A stretch of 64,000 nt of DNA from Chloroflexota bacterium. GTDB lineage: Bacteria; Chloroflexota; Dehalococcoidia; Lucifugimonadales; UBA2985. Under the pieces are notes generated by a model. That model did no database searches. It worked only from the letters and a program-made list of their open reading frames with translations, and was not told where the DNA came from. Positions 17,657 through 26,677 of the stretch are shown here, piece after piece. Each line of letters begins with the position of its first letter. Within the stretch, counting starts at the first letter, position 1. A program made the position numbers and the translations under genes. The stretch is from contig JAPPHY010000016.1 in assembly GCA_028877205.1 (NCBI GenBank), forward strand, positions 1 to 64,000, in the 5' to 3' direction.

Positions 17657-17703
17657 CCATGCTATCTGATTGCGCCAGCCCGGAGCGGCGCCTTGAATCC
17701 CAT

Positions 17704-17738
17704 CCGCTCATGGTGAGCATGTCGAACCATTAGAGCGG
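17704..17738. repeat. Dispersed palindromic repeat, copy 2
   Basis: CCGCTCATGGTGAGC...GTCGAACCATTAGAGCGG, a slightly decayed member of the family described at 3659, between the selenoprotein gene and the divergent MmgE/PrpD gene. Confidence 0.75.
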
Positions 17739-17872
17739 AAGGGCAGAGGGCATAGGTGTGTCAAGGCTCGGTAGGATACATAGGTGTGGCCTTGCCCATC
17801 CTCCCGGTGGCCGCTAGAATTGCCCGCGTGAGCCAGTCGCGGCTCGCGCAGCCCCCACCGGAGGTCAATGGC

Positions 17873-19294
17873 ATGGCCGAATCGCAGGGAGACTGGTATG
17901 CATCGCTATTCGCATCCTACGCCCACGCCTCGCGCTTCGAGCAGCTTCCTGAGGCCACAGTCCACGAGATTAAGCGCCGGGTGCTGGACAGCATCGGCGT
18001 GGCGATGGCTGCGTTCGACGAAGACGCGCCGACGGTGGCCAGGGCGTATGCGCTGGAGCTGCCTCACCCGGCGGGCGCAACGCTCTGGGGCACAGGCGCC
18101 CGCGTCACACCGGAGGCCGCCTCGCTGGCAAACGGCGTGATGGTGCGCTACCTGGACTTCAACGACACCTACCTCTCACGGGAGCCGCTGCACCCCAGCG
18201 ACGTGATTCCCGGCCTCATGGCGCTTTGCCAGTGGCGAGACCGCCCCGTGCGTGACCTCGTCGCCGGCGTTGCCGTGGCATACGAGATCGGCGTGGCCCT
18301 GTGCGACTCCGTGAGCCTTCGCTCTCGAGGCTGGGATCACGTGAACTACATCGCTGTGGCCGCGGCGTGCGGAGCTGGGACGCTGCTCGGCCTCACGCCT
18401 TCGCAGATCGAGCACGCCATCTCCATCGCCACCGTGCCCCACGCTTCGATGCGACAGACAAGAGCGGGCGAGCTTTCTATGTGGAAGGGAGCCGCCGCCG
18501 CCAACTCCACGCGCAATGCGGTCTTCGCCGCGCTCCTGGCGGAGAAGGGATTCACCGGGCCATTCCAGCCCTTCCAGGGCGAGATGGGCTTCCTTCGCCA
18601 GCTTCTGCAAGTAGACGATTTCGACAGCGCTCCGTTCCAGCCGCTGGAGGGGGGCGCGCCGCCGTCCCGCATCCTGGACTCGTACATCAAGAGGTGGCCG
18701 GTCGAGTACCACGCACAGAGCGCAGTGGACATCGCCGTAGACCTGCGGCAGCAGCTTGGTGCCTCAGACTCGGCGGACGCCGTGGCCGGTGCCGTGCAGT
18801 CCCTCCACATCGACACGTTTGGCGCGGCCTACGAGATTATCGCGATGGACCAGGAGAAGTGGGCTCCCCGCACTCGCGAGACGGCGGACCACTCCATGCC
18901 CTATATCGTGGCAGTCGCGCTGCTGGACGGCTTCGTGGATAGCGGGTCGTTCTCAGACGAGCGGCTGGTGGATCCGCGTGTCAGGTCGATCCTGGATAGG
19001 AGCACGCTGCGAATGGACCCGGAGCTCGACAAGGGCTACCCGGAGGGCATACCCAATCGAATCACCCTGACAGCCGCGGACGGCCGGAAGCTGGTGGGCG
19101 AGCAGAGCTATCCGAGAGGCCACTTCCACAACCGAATGAGCGACGCGGAAGTCGAGGCGAAGCTGCTCTCGAACGTGGAGGGCCGCTGGAGCGAGGCACA
19201 GTCTCGGCGCGTGATCGACCTTGTGATGAGCCTGGAGCGGCAGTCGAGCCTGGACGCCCTCCTGTCGGCGATGGCTGAGAACGCTGCCGGCTAG
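17873..19294 (+). CDS. MmgE/PrpD family dehydratase
   Basis: A 473-residue member of the MmgE/PrpD family, which includes 2-methylcitrate dehydratase and cis-aconitate decarboxylase. Typical regions are HEIKRRVLDSIGVAMAAF, LDFNDTYLSREPLHPSDVIPGLMAL, AYEIGVALCDS, WDHVNYIAVAAACGAGTLLGL and, later, KRWPVEYHAQSAVDIAVDL. ATG 17873 has GGAGG (17860-17864) at the proper distance; the frame is open back to 17756. It is followed 19 bases later by a citrate synthase gene, so the two probably form an operon acting on methylcitrate or a similar tricarboxylate. The exact substrate cannot be read from sequence. Confidence 0.85.
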   Translation: MAESQGDWYASLFASYAHASRFEQLPEATVHEIKRRVLDSIGVAMAAFDEDAPTVARAYALELPHPAGATLWGTGARVTPEAASLANGVMVRYLDFNDTYLSREPLHPSDVIPGLMALCQWRDRPVRDLVAGVAVAYEIGVALCDSVSLRSRGWDHVNYIAVAAACGAGTLLGLTPSQIEHAISIATVPHASMRQTRAGELSMWKGAAAANSTRNAVFAALLAEKGFTGPFQPFQGEMGFLRQLLQVDDFDSAPFQPLEGGAPPSRILDSYIKRWPVEYHAQSAVDIAVDLRQQLGASDSADAVAGAVQSLHIDTFGAAYEIIAMDQEKWAPRTRETADHSMPYIVAVALLDGFVDSGSFSDERLVDPRVRSILDRSTLRMDPELDKGYPEGIPNRITLTAADGRKLVGEQSYPRGHFHNRMSDAEVEAKLLSNVEGRWSEAQSRRVIDLVMSLERQSSLDALLSAMAENAAG

Positions 19295-19313
19295 ACTCTG
19301 GTAGGGGGTTGGC

Positions 19314-20468
19314 ATGGTGACTCCGCAATACAGCCCGGGCCTGGAGGGCGTCATCTCCAACGTCACGCGGCTATCGTACCTGGACGTGGACGATGAAGTC
19401 ATCCTGATACGGGGATACGACCTGATCGATCTGGCGCGCAGCCTGAAGTACGTGGACGTGGCGCACCTGGTCATGTACGGCGATCTGCCGGACGAGGCCG
19501 CCGCCCAGTCCCTCTGCGACGCCCTAAAGACGCAGTGTGAGCTGCCGGAGGACGCCTACCGCCTGCTGGAGCTGCTGCCCAAAGACACGAATGTCATGGA
19601 CGCCCTGCGGACGGGTATCTCGTTCCTGGCCGGCTACGAGGACCCGGACCTGCTGATGGACACCTCGCGGGAGGCAAACCTCGCCAAGGGCGTGAGATTG
19701 CTCGCGCGAGCACCTGCGATCGCGGTGAACGCGTATCGAGCATTGAACGACCTGCCTGTCGTACGGCCGGACCCGTCGCTTGGGTACGCCGAGAACTTCC
19801 TGTACATGATTCGCGGAGAGAAGCCGGACGCCGAGTCGCTGGAGGGGTTCGACCGTATTCTCACGTGCTACATTGAGCACGAGATGGCAAACTCCACGTT
19901 CGCCGCGCGTGTAATTGGCTCCACGCTCGCAGACGTGTACGGCGCCTTGACCGGCGCGGTGGCGTCGCTCAAGGGGCCGCTGCACGGAGGCGCAAACGAG
20001 GCCGCGATCTCGATGCTGCTGGACATCCTCCACAACGGCGGCGAGGCCGCGGCTGACGAGTACGTGATGGACAAGCTCCGGCAGCGGGCGCGTATCATGG
20101 GGTTCGGGCACCGCGTGTACATGCGCCGCTACGATCCGCGTGCCCTGTTCCTGCGCGACTACATCGAGGCGCTGGCCGACCACAGGCCGGAGGGCCGCGA
20201 GCTTCACGCCATCTACCGCACGGTGGAGGAGGTGATGCTACGCGAGCGAGGGCTGTACCCCAACGCCGACTACCCGATCGCGCTGCTCTTCTACCTGCTG
20301 GACATTCCGGTGCCGCTGGACACGCCGATCTTCCAGTGCGCCCGGATTGCGGGCCTGGTTGCCCACGTGATCGAGCAGCAGGAGGAGAACCGGCTGTTCA
20401 GGCCTCGCGTGCAGTACGAGGGGCCGCGCGGCCTGCACGCACCTAGCGGGCCCATCGCGCAGTGCTAG
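19314..20468 (+). CDS. Citrate synthase family enzyme (citrate or 2-methylcitrate synthase)
   Basis: A 384-residue citrate synthase of the short type. Catalytic motifs are present: EHEMANSTFAAR, LKGPLHGGANEAA (His), GFGHRVYMRRYDPRA (His) and PNADYP (Asp). It condenses an acyl-CoA with oxaloacetate. The neighbouring PrpD-family gene suggests propionyl-CoA and the methylcitrate route, but no prpB lyase is in the window, so plain citrate synthase is also possible. The 384-residue length fits both. Confidence 0.88.
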   Translation: MVTPQYSPGLEGVISNVTRLSYLDVDDEVILIRGYDLIDLARSLKYVDVAHLVMYGDLPDEAAAQSLCDALKTQCELPEDAYRLLELLPKDTNVMDALRTGISFLAGYEDPDLLMDTSREANLAKGVRLLARAPAIAVNAYRALNDLPVVRPDPSLGYAENFLYMIRGEKPDAESLEGFDRILTCYIEHEMANSTFAARVIGSTLADVYGALTGAVASLKGPLHGGANEAAISMLLDILHNGGEAAADEYVMDKLRQRARIMGFGHRVYMRRYDPRALFLRDYIEALADHRPEGRELHAIYRTVEEVMLRERGLYPNADYPIALLFYLLDIPVPLDTPIFQCARIAGLVAHVIEQQEENRLFRPRVQYEGPRGLHAPSGPIAQC

Positions 20469-20679
20469 CCGGGTAGGGGCCCGAGTGTCCTGACTCGCCT
20501 GTGGCTTCCCGAAATCGTACCGGACGCGCCCTGTAGATTCGGAATACGCAGGGCGGTTGCCGCCGCGGGTGTCGACGAGGCCGCTACCATGCGCTTGCAG
20601 CTACGAACTACGCTTGACTATCCCGTGCGTATGACCTATGATTCTGGCAGTTTCAGCAAATCCAGAGTGGAGGTGTACT

Positions 20680-21093
20680 ATGCCCAAGCAGTCGCCCGTA
20701 CCTGACGAGGTGGACAAGCCCTTCTGGGACGCCGCTAACGAGGACCGTCTGGTGGTCCAGAACTGCATAGACTGCGACAGATTGCAGCACCCCCCCGTTG
20801 CAAAGTGTCCCGATTGTGACCCCGGCACCAACCTGGAGTGGAAGGAGATGAGCGGGCGCGGCAGGGTCTACGGCTACGGAGTCATGTACGACTGCCCCGT
20901 CACCATCCTGGCCGAGGACCAGCCCTTCAACATTGCCGTGGTCGAGTTGGAAGAAGACCCTGGCATCAAGATGCTCTCGCATCTGCCAGGCACTCCCGTT
21001 GACGATGTGCCCGTGGGCGCTGCCGTAGAGGTGGTGTTCGAGGTCACGCCCACGACCGGCCAGAAGGTCCCCGAGTGGCGAGTGGTCGGCTGA
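20680..21093 (+). CDS. DUF35 zinc-ribbon/OB-fold protein, thiolase partner (pair 1)
   Basis: A 137-residue protein of the DUF35 (ChsH2-type) family. The N-terminus has the substrate-end motif DKPFWDAANEDRLVVQNCIDCDRLQHPP, the zinc ribbon uses CxxC and CPDC, and an OB-fold follows (GRGRVYGYGVM, PFNIAVVELEEDPGIKML). ATG 20680 follows GGAGGT; the upstream frame to 20638 is not needed. These proteins pair with thiolase-like subunits, and the next gene (21142) is such a thiolase. A second, homologous pair is at 41114-42930. Confidence 0.88.
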   Translation: MPKQSPVPDEVDKPFWDAANEDRLVVQNCIDCDRLQHPPVAKCPDCDPGTNLEWKEMSGRGRVYGYGVMYDCPVTILAEDQPFNIAVVELEEDPGIKMLSHLPGTPVDDVPVGAAVEVVFEVTPTTGQKVPEWRVVG

Positions 21094-21141
21094 CCGCGTC
21101 ACCCTCGCACGATCCCCATCTGTAGAAAAGGGAGGTGAGGT

Positions 21142-22464
21142 ATGCCGACTCAGAACGCACCTGCTTCTATGTACAGAAGCACCGAGGGACTAGGCATTTG
21201 GGAGCACAAGGGCAAGGTGGCGGCCGTCGGGATAGGCCACTCGCCGACCGCACGGCGATGGGATGAGACCACCGACACCAGCCTCGGCGCATGGAGCATC
21301 CTCGCGCTCCGCAGGGCGATTGAGGACGCGGGCGTGCGGCCGGACGAGGTCGACGGGCTGGTGATGGCGCAGGAGACGTCCACCGGCTCACCCTGGCCCT
21401 CCGACAAGCCCATCCCCGAGGACTTTCTCAACACCTACAAGTCCACCGACAACCCGCTCGACGGCATCGCCCGGCTCAGCGCCGACTGGATCCTGATGAA
21501 CATGCCGGAGCTGACCAACGTTAACTTCACCATGTACGGCCCCGGCTGCATGTCCAACGCAGTAGTTACTGCGGCGCAGGCCGTAGGAGAAGGTCTGACT
21601 GAGGTCTGTCTTGTCCTGAAGGGCTGGCACAACTTCGGCGGGCGGTACTACGTGGGGCAGGGCGCCGCCGGAGGCAACACGGTAACCGGGCCCGGCAAGT
21701 ACTCGACGCTGTGGGGCACCGTGGCGTGCTACACAACCGCCATGCAGTTCGAGGCGTACTGCCGCAAGTACGGCAAGAACCACGACATGATGGCGCCCTT
21801 CGTGGTGAACGAGAAGCGCAACGGCCTGATGTTCCCGGAGGGCTTCTGGGCGCAGCATCGGCCTGAGGTCCTGACTGTCGAGGACTACCTGGCGGCCCGC
21901 TGGATCGCCAAGCCCGCCAATCTCTTCGACAACGACATTCCCATCATGGCCTCGGCCGCGTACCTCTTCACCACGCCGGAGCGAGCGAAGGACATGAAGC
22001 AGAAGCCGGTCTACATCCTCAATGTCGCGTCGGACAGGACGCGGGTCCGCAGCTTCGGCCCAACGCTGGAGGAGGCGGAGGCCGCCACGGACGAGACCGG
22101 TCGCAAGATATACGAGGGCTCGGGCCTTTCGCCAAGCGACCTGTCGTTCGAGAACATGTACGACGGCTTCACGCTGTTCCACCAGTTCCACCTGGAGGGC
22201 ATCCGGTTTGCAGGGGTGCAGCGCGGCGAGGCGCTGGACTTCTACGCCACTGACATCACGATTGAGGGGCCGAACCCCGCGTCGCCGAGCGGCGGAAACG
22301 CGGGTGCCGGACGCACTCGCTTCTGGATGCACACCGACTCGATCCAGCAGATCCAGGGCAGGGCGGGCGCTCGCCAGATTAGCAAGCCGGCGGAGATCGG
22401 CGTGTCCGGCGGACCTACGCCCACGGGCGGCAACTTCACCGTGTGGAGTTCGACACCCGGCTAG
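21142..22464 (+). CDS. Thiolase-fold protein, DUF35 partner (pair 1)
   Basis: A 440-residue thiolase of the SCP2-thiolase-like/acetyl-CoA acetyltransferase type. The first half has AVGIGHSPTARRWDETTDTS, GLVMAQETS and the likely nucleophile Cys in YGPGCMSNAVVTAAQAV; the second has FENMYDGFTLFHQFHLEG. The usual C-terminal region (GGN...GR-x-HG-x) reads GGNAGAGRTRFWMH, so the second catalytic His may be shifted or lost. It probably cleaves or forms a beta-ketoacyl-CoA bond with the DUF35 protein just upstream, as in steroid side-chain and related degradation systems. The true substrate is unknown. Confidence 0.82.
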   Translation: MPTQNAPASMYRSTEGLGIWEHKGKVAAVGIGHSPTARRWDETTDTSLGAWSILALRRAIEDAGVRPDEVDGLVMAQETSTGSPWPSDKPIPEDFLNTYKSTDNPLDGIARLSADWILMNMPELTNVNFTMYGPGCMSNAVVTAAQAVGEGLTEVCLVLKGWHNFGGRYYVGQGAAGGNTVTGPGKYSTLWGTVACYTTAMQFEAYCRKYGKNHDMMAPFVVNEKRNGLMFPEGFWAQHRPEVLTVEDYLAARWIAKPANLFDNDIPIMASAAYLFTTPERAKDMKQKPVYILNVASDRTRVRSFGPTLEEAEAATDETGRKIYEGSGLSPSDLSFENMYDGFTLFHQFHLEGIRFAGVQRGEALDFYATDITIEGPNPASPSGGNAGAGRTRFWMHTDSIQQIQGRAGARQISKPAEIGVSGGPTPTGGNFTVWSSTPG

Positions 22465-22490
22465 ACCAGGGACACGATCGCCAACCGAGG

Positions 22491-22548
22491 TACACATGAA
22501 GCTCCTGCCTTTGGGCGGCAACGCTCGGAGGCAGGACGCTTATGTGTA
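22491..22548. other. Large imperfect hairpin between thiolase and MFS genes
   Basis: TACACAT-GAAGC-TCCTGCCT pairs with AGGCAGGA-CGCTT-ATGTGTA across an 18-base loop (about 19 pairs with two single-base bulges). There is no T tract, so it is not a standard terminator. It could be a regulatory RNA element, a processing site or a remnant of a small mobile repeat. Confidence 0.6.
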
Positions 22549-22626
22549 GGCGAACGAGATGACTGACACCCTCCGTGGCAGGGCATAGCGTCCTCTCGGA
22601 AACGGCTATAGGCAGAGGAGAGCGCC

Positions 22627-23841
22627 ATACAGCGCCCGGAGGCCAGCTCCTATCGCTGGGTAATTGCGGGGGCCCTACTGCCCCTCCATGTTGCCATTGG
22701 CCTCAACCTGTTCTCGGCCGCACCGCTCTTTCCGATTATCATCGAGGAGTACGGCGTATCGAGGAGCGCGGTCAGCCTCCTCATGGTGCTGGTCTTCCTG
22801 GCGTTCACCCTCTGCCTCATACCGGGCGGCATCGTATCCTCCAGGCTGGGGACCAGGCGAGCGGTCATCGTGAGCGGAGTGCTGATGTCGGCGGGAGCGC
22901 TGACCCCTCTGACGACCGACATCCCTACGCTGCTGCCGCTGCGCATCAGCTTCGGCATTGGCGGGGCCATCCTGCTGCCGTCAACCGCCTCGCTGATAGT
23001 CGAGTGGTTCAGGCCCACGGAGCGGGGAGTGATGAACGCGATGATGCTGGCGGCGCAAGGCACGGGTGTGGCCACCGCCATGTTCCTGAGTGTGCCGCTG
23101 GCGGAGGCGATGGAGTGGCGAGTCGTGCTCATGATCTACGGGTTCGTCGCATTCACGGCCATGCTGGTCTGGCTAGCTCTAGGCCGCGGCGGTCGCGCCG
23201 ACCCGGCCGCGAGCCAGACCATGTCCGCGAGGTCAGTGCTGGCCGCCCTGCGGGAGCGGAACACTCTCCTGCTGTCGTTTGCGCTCGTGGGGCCTTTCGC
23301 GATGTTCATCGGCTACAGCTCATGGCTGCCCACCTACTACAACGAGGTGTTCGACATGCCGCTGCAGCAGGCGACCGCGATACTCGCGCTGCTGCCGCTG
23401 ATGGGCATAGTCGTGAATCTGCTGTCGGGCTTCCTCCTGGCGCGGCTCGGCCTCCACAGGCCGATGCTGGCCGTCCCGGGCCTGCTGTTCCCCATCGGGG
23501 CGTTCGGCGCGTTCTACTTCAACAACACGCCAGTCATCCTCGCCTCGATCGTCCTGCTTGGATTCAGCTTCTGGCTGTTCCTGCCCACCGTGTTCACCAT
23601 TGCGATGGAGCTGCCGGGAGTGGACATGGAGCGGGTGGCGCTGGTCACGGCCGCCGTTCTGACGATCGGCAACGCCTCGACGGTGCTCTCACCGTTCCTG
23701 GTCGGCGTGGCCACGGACGCGCTGGGCGCTTACGAGCCGAGCCTGGCGGTGCTGGCGGCCATGCCGTTGACCGCGGTGATCGCGGCGCGCAGCCTGCCGG
23801 AGACGGGGCATCGCGCGCGCAGGCGGGTGTCCGCCGGCTGA
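22627..23841 (+). CDS. MFS transporter
   Basis: A 12-segment major facilitator carrier, about 404 residues if started at 22627. Homology-like content extends upstream of the first ATG (22783): WVIAGALLPLHVAIGLNLFSAAPLFPIII is a classic first MFS helix. No ATG, GTG or TTG exists between the in-frame stop at 22609 and 22783, while ATA 22627 has AGAGGAG seven bases before it, so an ATA start is likely. Conserved loops include PGGIVSSRLGTRRAV and GRGGRADP. Substrate unknown; the position beside the thiolase genes suggests an organic acid. Confidence 0.82.
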   Translation: MQRPEASSYRWVIAGALLPLHVAIGLNLFSAAPLFPIIIEEYGVSRSAVSLLMVLVFLAFTLCLIPGGIVSSRLGTRRAVIVSGVLMSAGALTPLTTDIPTLLPLRISFGIGGAILLPSTASLIVEWFRPTERGVMNAMMLAAQGTGVATAMFLSVPLAEAMEWRVVLMIYGFVAFTAMLVWLALGRGGRADPAASQTMSARSVLAALRERNTLLLSFALVGPFAMFIGYSSWLPTYYNEVFDMPLQQATAILALLPLMGIVVNLLSGFLLARLGLHRPMLAVPGLLFPIGAFGAFYFNNTPVILASIVLLGFSFWLFLPTVFTIAMELPGVDMERVALVTAAVLTIGNASTVLSPFLVGVATDALGAYEPSLAVLAAMPLTAVIAARSLPETGHRARRRVSAG

Positions 23842-23968
23842 GGGCGGCGAGGCTCCACATCTTCGCTTCCCGTCGGACGTTGCCTCTCCTTGCGCGGTTC
23901 ACCCACCACGGCTAAACTTGCACGGAGCGGTTGAGGCCGCTTCCCAACTCGAACGCGGGGAGGTTGGA

Positions 23969-24931
23969 ATGGCAACAGTGAACACTGTCCTCGGGCCGGT
24001 GGATGCCGGCGACCTGGGCTTCACCCTGATGCACGAGCACGTGCGGGAAAGCTCGGCCGGAGTTCCGTACACATTCTTCGACCTGTTCGACCACGAGGAG
24101 GACGTGGAGGAGCGCGTTGCTGCTCTCAACGAGGCGGCCGCGGAGGGCGTTGGGGCCATCGTGGACGTGACCACTATGGACCTGGGCCGCGACATGAGGC
24201 TGCTGAAAGACGTTGCCGCTGAGGCCAACCTCCACATCGTGATATGCACCGGCGTGTGGCTGGACATACCTCGCGCCATCGCGAACGGCACGACCCCGGA
24301 CCGGCTCGCGGGGTCGTTCGTGCGGGAGATTGAGGAGGGCATTGAGGGGACGGGCATCCGCGCCGGAGTGATCAAGGTTGCGACCGACGTCGGGAACGTG
24401 GAGGACGGCAAACTGGCGCCGTCGAATGAGCTGATCCTCCGCGCTGCGGCGCGCGCTTGCAACCGGACCGGCATGCCGATCTCCACGCACACATCGTCCA
24501 TAGCCCAGACTGGCAACCTGCAAATGGCCGTGTTCGAGGAGGAGGGCGTGGACATGGGCCGGGTGTGCATCGGCCACAGCAACGATACGGACGACATGGA
24601 CTACCTGCTGGGCATCGTGTCCAGGGGGTGCTTCCTGGGCATGGACCACTTTCCCGGCGGCGCGCGGGGCGGCCTGAGCTGGGAGGAGCGGACGCAGGTG
24701 ATCAAGAAGCTGGTTGACCTCGGACACGCCTCGCAGGTGACCATGTCCCACGACTACGGCAGCTGGAAGCCGATCCTGCCCGAAAACGCCGGCCGCAGGA
24801 GCGAGAACAACCCGGACGGATACAGCTTCATCAGTCGCCGGGTGCTTCCCAGGCTGAGGGAGCTCGGCGTGAGCGACGATGCGATTACCACGATGATGGT
24901 GGACGCGCCCAGGCGGTTCTTCGGCGGGTAG
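23969..24931 (+). CDS. Phosphotriesterase-family amidohydrolase
   Basis: A 320-residue TIM-barrel hydrolase of the phosphotriesterase (PTE/PhP) family with the binuclear metal site complete: MHEHV (two His), the bridging Lys in AGVIKVATD, STHTS and GHSND (two His), and the Asp in SHDYGSW. Many members hydrolyse lactones or esters rather than phosphotriesters. ATG 23969 has GGAGGT nearby; the frame is open from 23918. The following gene encodes an AEC-type carrier that might export or import its substrate. Confidence 0.88.
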   Translation: MATVNTVLGPVDAGDLGFTLMHEHVRESSAGVPYTFFDLFDHEEDVEERVAALNEAAAEGVGAIVDVTTMDLGRDMRLLKDVAAEANLHIVICTGVWLDIPRAIANGTTPDRLAGSFVREIEEGIEGTGIRAGVIKVATDVGNVEDGKLAPSNELILRAAARACNRTGMPISTHTSSIAQTGNLQMAVFEEEGVDMGRVCIGHSNDTDDMDYLLGIVSRGCFLGMDHFPGGARGGLSWEERTQVIKKLVDLGHASQVTMSHDYGSWKPILPENAGRRSENNPDGYSFISRRVLPRLRELGVSDDAITTMMVDAPRRFFGG

Positions 24932-24969
24932 CGGGCTGAGAGCGGCCCCGGCCTGCCGGCAAAGTTGCC

Positions 24970-25884
24970 ATGCTGGACGTTTTCATCAATGTCATCATGC
25001 CGGTATTCCTGGTGGCCGTGCTCGCCGCGGCGTTCCAGCGCTGGAGGAAGGCGCCCGTAGGACCCCTGAGCCAGGTCACTCTCTACCTGCTGACCCCCGC
25101 GCTCATTTTCACGTCGCTGGTGGAGCAGGAGATTCCTCCCTCCGCCACCTTCAGGATCGTTTCAACGCTCCTGGTCGCCAACGCATTCATCATCGCAACA
25201 AGCCTGGTCGTGAGCTTTGCGCTGCGGCACAACCGCGCCATGCGAAGCGCGTTCGTGCTCTCTACCGGCTTCCCCAACGCCGGCAACATGGCGCTGCCCG
25301 TATTGCTGCTGGCCTTCGGCGAGGAGGGCCTGGCCGTGGGGGTCATCGTGTTCGTAACGATGGCGATAATGGGGCAGTCGCTCGGCGTGTTCATAGCTGC
25401 GGGGAGCAGCCTGAATCCGCTGGACTCGCTGAAGCAGATCTTCAAGCTGCCCGCCATCTACGGTATCATCGCTGCGCTGGTGGTGAGGGCGGCCGGCGTA
25501 GAGCTGCCGCACGTGGTGTACAGCCCCATTGAACTGCTGGCGCAAGCCTCGATTCCCATGATGCTGGTGGTGCTTGGGTTCCAGCTGGGCGGCGAGATCC
25601 GACTGGAGAGCGCGGCAAGCCTGACTGCGGCCGTGATGGTGAGGCTGCTGGCATCCGTGCCGCTGGCCTACCTGTCGGCCACCCTACTGGGCCTGGACGA
25701 CCTGGCGCGCGGCGTGGTGATGACCGTTTACGCGATGCCGGTCGCGGTGTTCACCATCATCCTGGCCACAGAGTTCAAGACGCATCCGCGGTTCGTGACC
25801 AACGCGGTGGTGACCAGCACCTTTGCGAGTACCCTGACGCTGGCAGTGGTGATACAGGTGGTTAAGGACCTGCTGGCCGGGTGA
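24970..25884 (+). CDS. AEC-family permease
   Basis: A 304-residue membrane protein of the auxin efflux carrier family (AEC), with about ten hydrophobic segments. Features include QVTLYLLTPALIFTSLVEQEIP near the start, STGFPNAGNMALPVLLLAFGEEGL with the family's Pro/Asn-rich turn, and MTVYAMPVAVFTIILATEF near the end. Relatives in bacteria move malate, malonate or other organic anions. It lies 38 bases after the phosphotriesterase gene on the same strand. Confidence 0.87.
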   Translation: MLDVFINVIMPVFLVAVLAAAFQRWRKAPVGPLSQVTLYLLTPALIFTSLVEQEIPPSATFRIVSTLLVANAFIIATSLVVSFALRHNRAMRSAFVLSTGFPNAGNMALPVLLLAFGEEGLAVGVIVFVTMAIMGQSLGVFIAAGSSLNPLDSLKQIFKLPAIYGIIAALVVRAAGVELPHVVYSPIELLAQASIPMMLVVLGFQLGGEIRLESAASLTAAVMVRLLASVPLAYLSATLLGLDDLARGVVMTVYAMPVAVFTIILATEFKTHPRFVTNAVVTSTFASTLTLAVVIQVVKDLLAG

Positions 25885-25902
25885 CTGCGCGATATTCTTG
25901 CC

Positions 25903-25937
25903 CCCGCTCGTGCTGAGCCAGTCGAAGCACGAGCGGG
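25903..25937. repeat. Dispersed palindromic repeat, copy 3
   Basis: A nearly perfect copy: CCCGCTCGTGCTGAGCC-A-GTCGAAGCACGAGCGGG, 18 bases after the AEC gene, with fully complementary outer arms. Confidence 0.85.
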
Positions 25938-25963
25938 CGAATGAGTGCAGAGTCAGCCGGCTG

Positions 25964-26635
25964 CTACAAGGAGCCGGCTATGATATCCACGATGCGCTTC
26001 CGGGGCAGCAGGTGCGTGTTGAGCATCAGGTGGAAGCCCATCGGGTCGTCGGCTTCGACGTTGAAGTACCGACGGAAGTACTCGAGCCGTGCCTGCTCCG
26101 CGCCCTCCATCAGGAGCGTAGCCTCCTCGGTCGTGATACCCTCTCGCAGCGCGACCACCTCGGCGCGGGACTCGTTCTCAGACACAAGCCCGACGTGAAG
26201 CGCGTCCGGGTGGTTCCGCAGTATCACGTTGCCTGCCCTGCCTACGATGACCACCTCGCCGGAGTCCGCCAGGTCGCGGATGACCTCCACGGTGGCCTCC
26301 AGGAACTGGTCATCATCTATATGCAAGCTTCCCGCGGCGCGCCCGGCCATCAGCTCCCGGTAGTCCTGGCTGAGTCCGAAAGGGGAGAACGGGTCGCCCA
26401 GCGCGCCCGATGCTCCCATGCGGTTGATTATTCTGGTGAGCGCTGACAGGACGCGGGGGCCCGAGATTGCAGGGTTCTCCTTGGCCTCCAGCACTTCTTC
26501 AGTGGTGCCCAGGCGCTTGGCTGCCTCACCGAGCACCTGGCGGTCCAGGTACGTATAGCCGAGCCGTGCGGCAACCTCCATGCCAATCTCCGGCGCCCCG
26601 CTGCCTCGCTGCCCGTTGATGGTAACGATAGCCAT
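25964..26635 (-). CDS. Cytidylate-kinase-like family protein
   Basis: A 223-residue protein of the cytidylate kinase-like family (AAA-type P-loop NTPase fold). The N-terminus VTINGQRGSGAPEIGMEVAARLGYTYLDRQVL holds a modified P-loop, then VIVGRAGNVILRNHPDALHVGLVS and a Lys-poor lid region. True cytidylate kinases have a more canonical GxPGSGK loop, so a different nucleotide or phosphate acceptor is likely. It overlaps nothing and is followed on the same strand by small genes leading to the lone sdhA. Confidence 0.8.
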   Translation of the reverse strand: MAIVTINGQRGSGAPEIGMEVAARLGYTYLDRQVLGEAAKRLGTTEEVLEAKENPAISGPRVLSALTRIINRMGASGALGDPFSPFGLSQDYRELMAGRAAGSLHIDDDQFLEATVEVIRDLADSGEVVIVGRAGNVILRNHPDALHVGLVSENESRAEVVALREGITTEEATLLMEGAEQARLEYFRRYFNVEADDPMGFHLMLNTHLLPRKRIVDIIAGSL

Positions 26636-26677
26636 GCCTGTGCCTCCTTTCGGCTGCGCTGGTGGTATGTCCGACGG

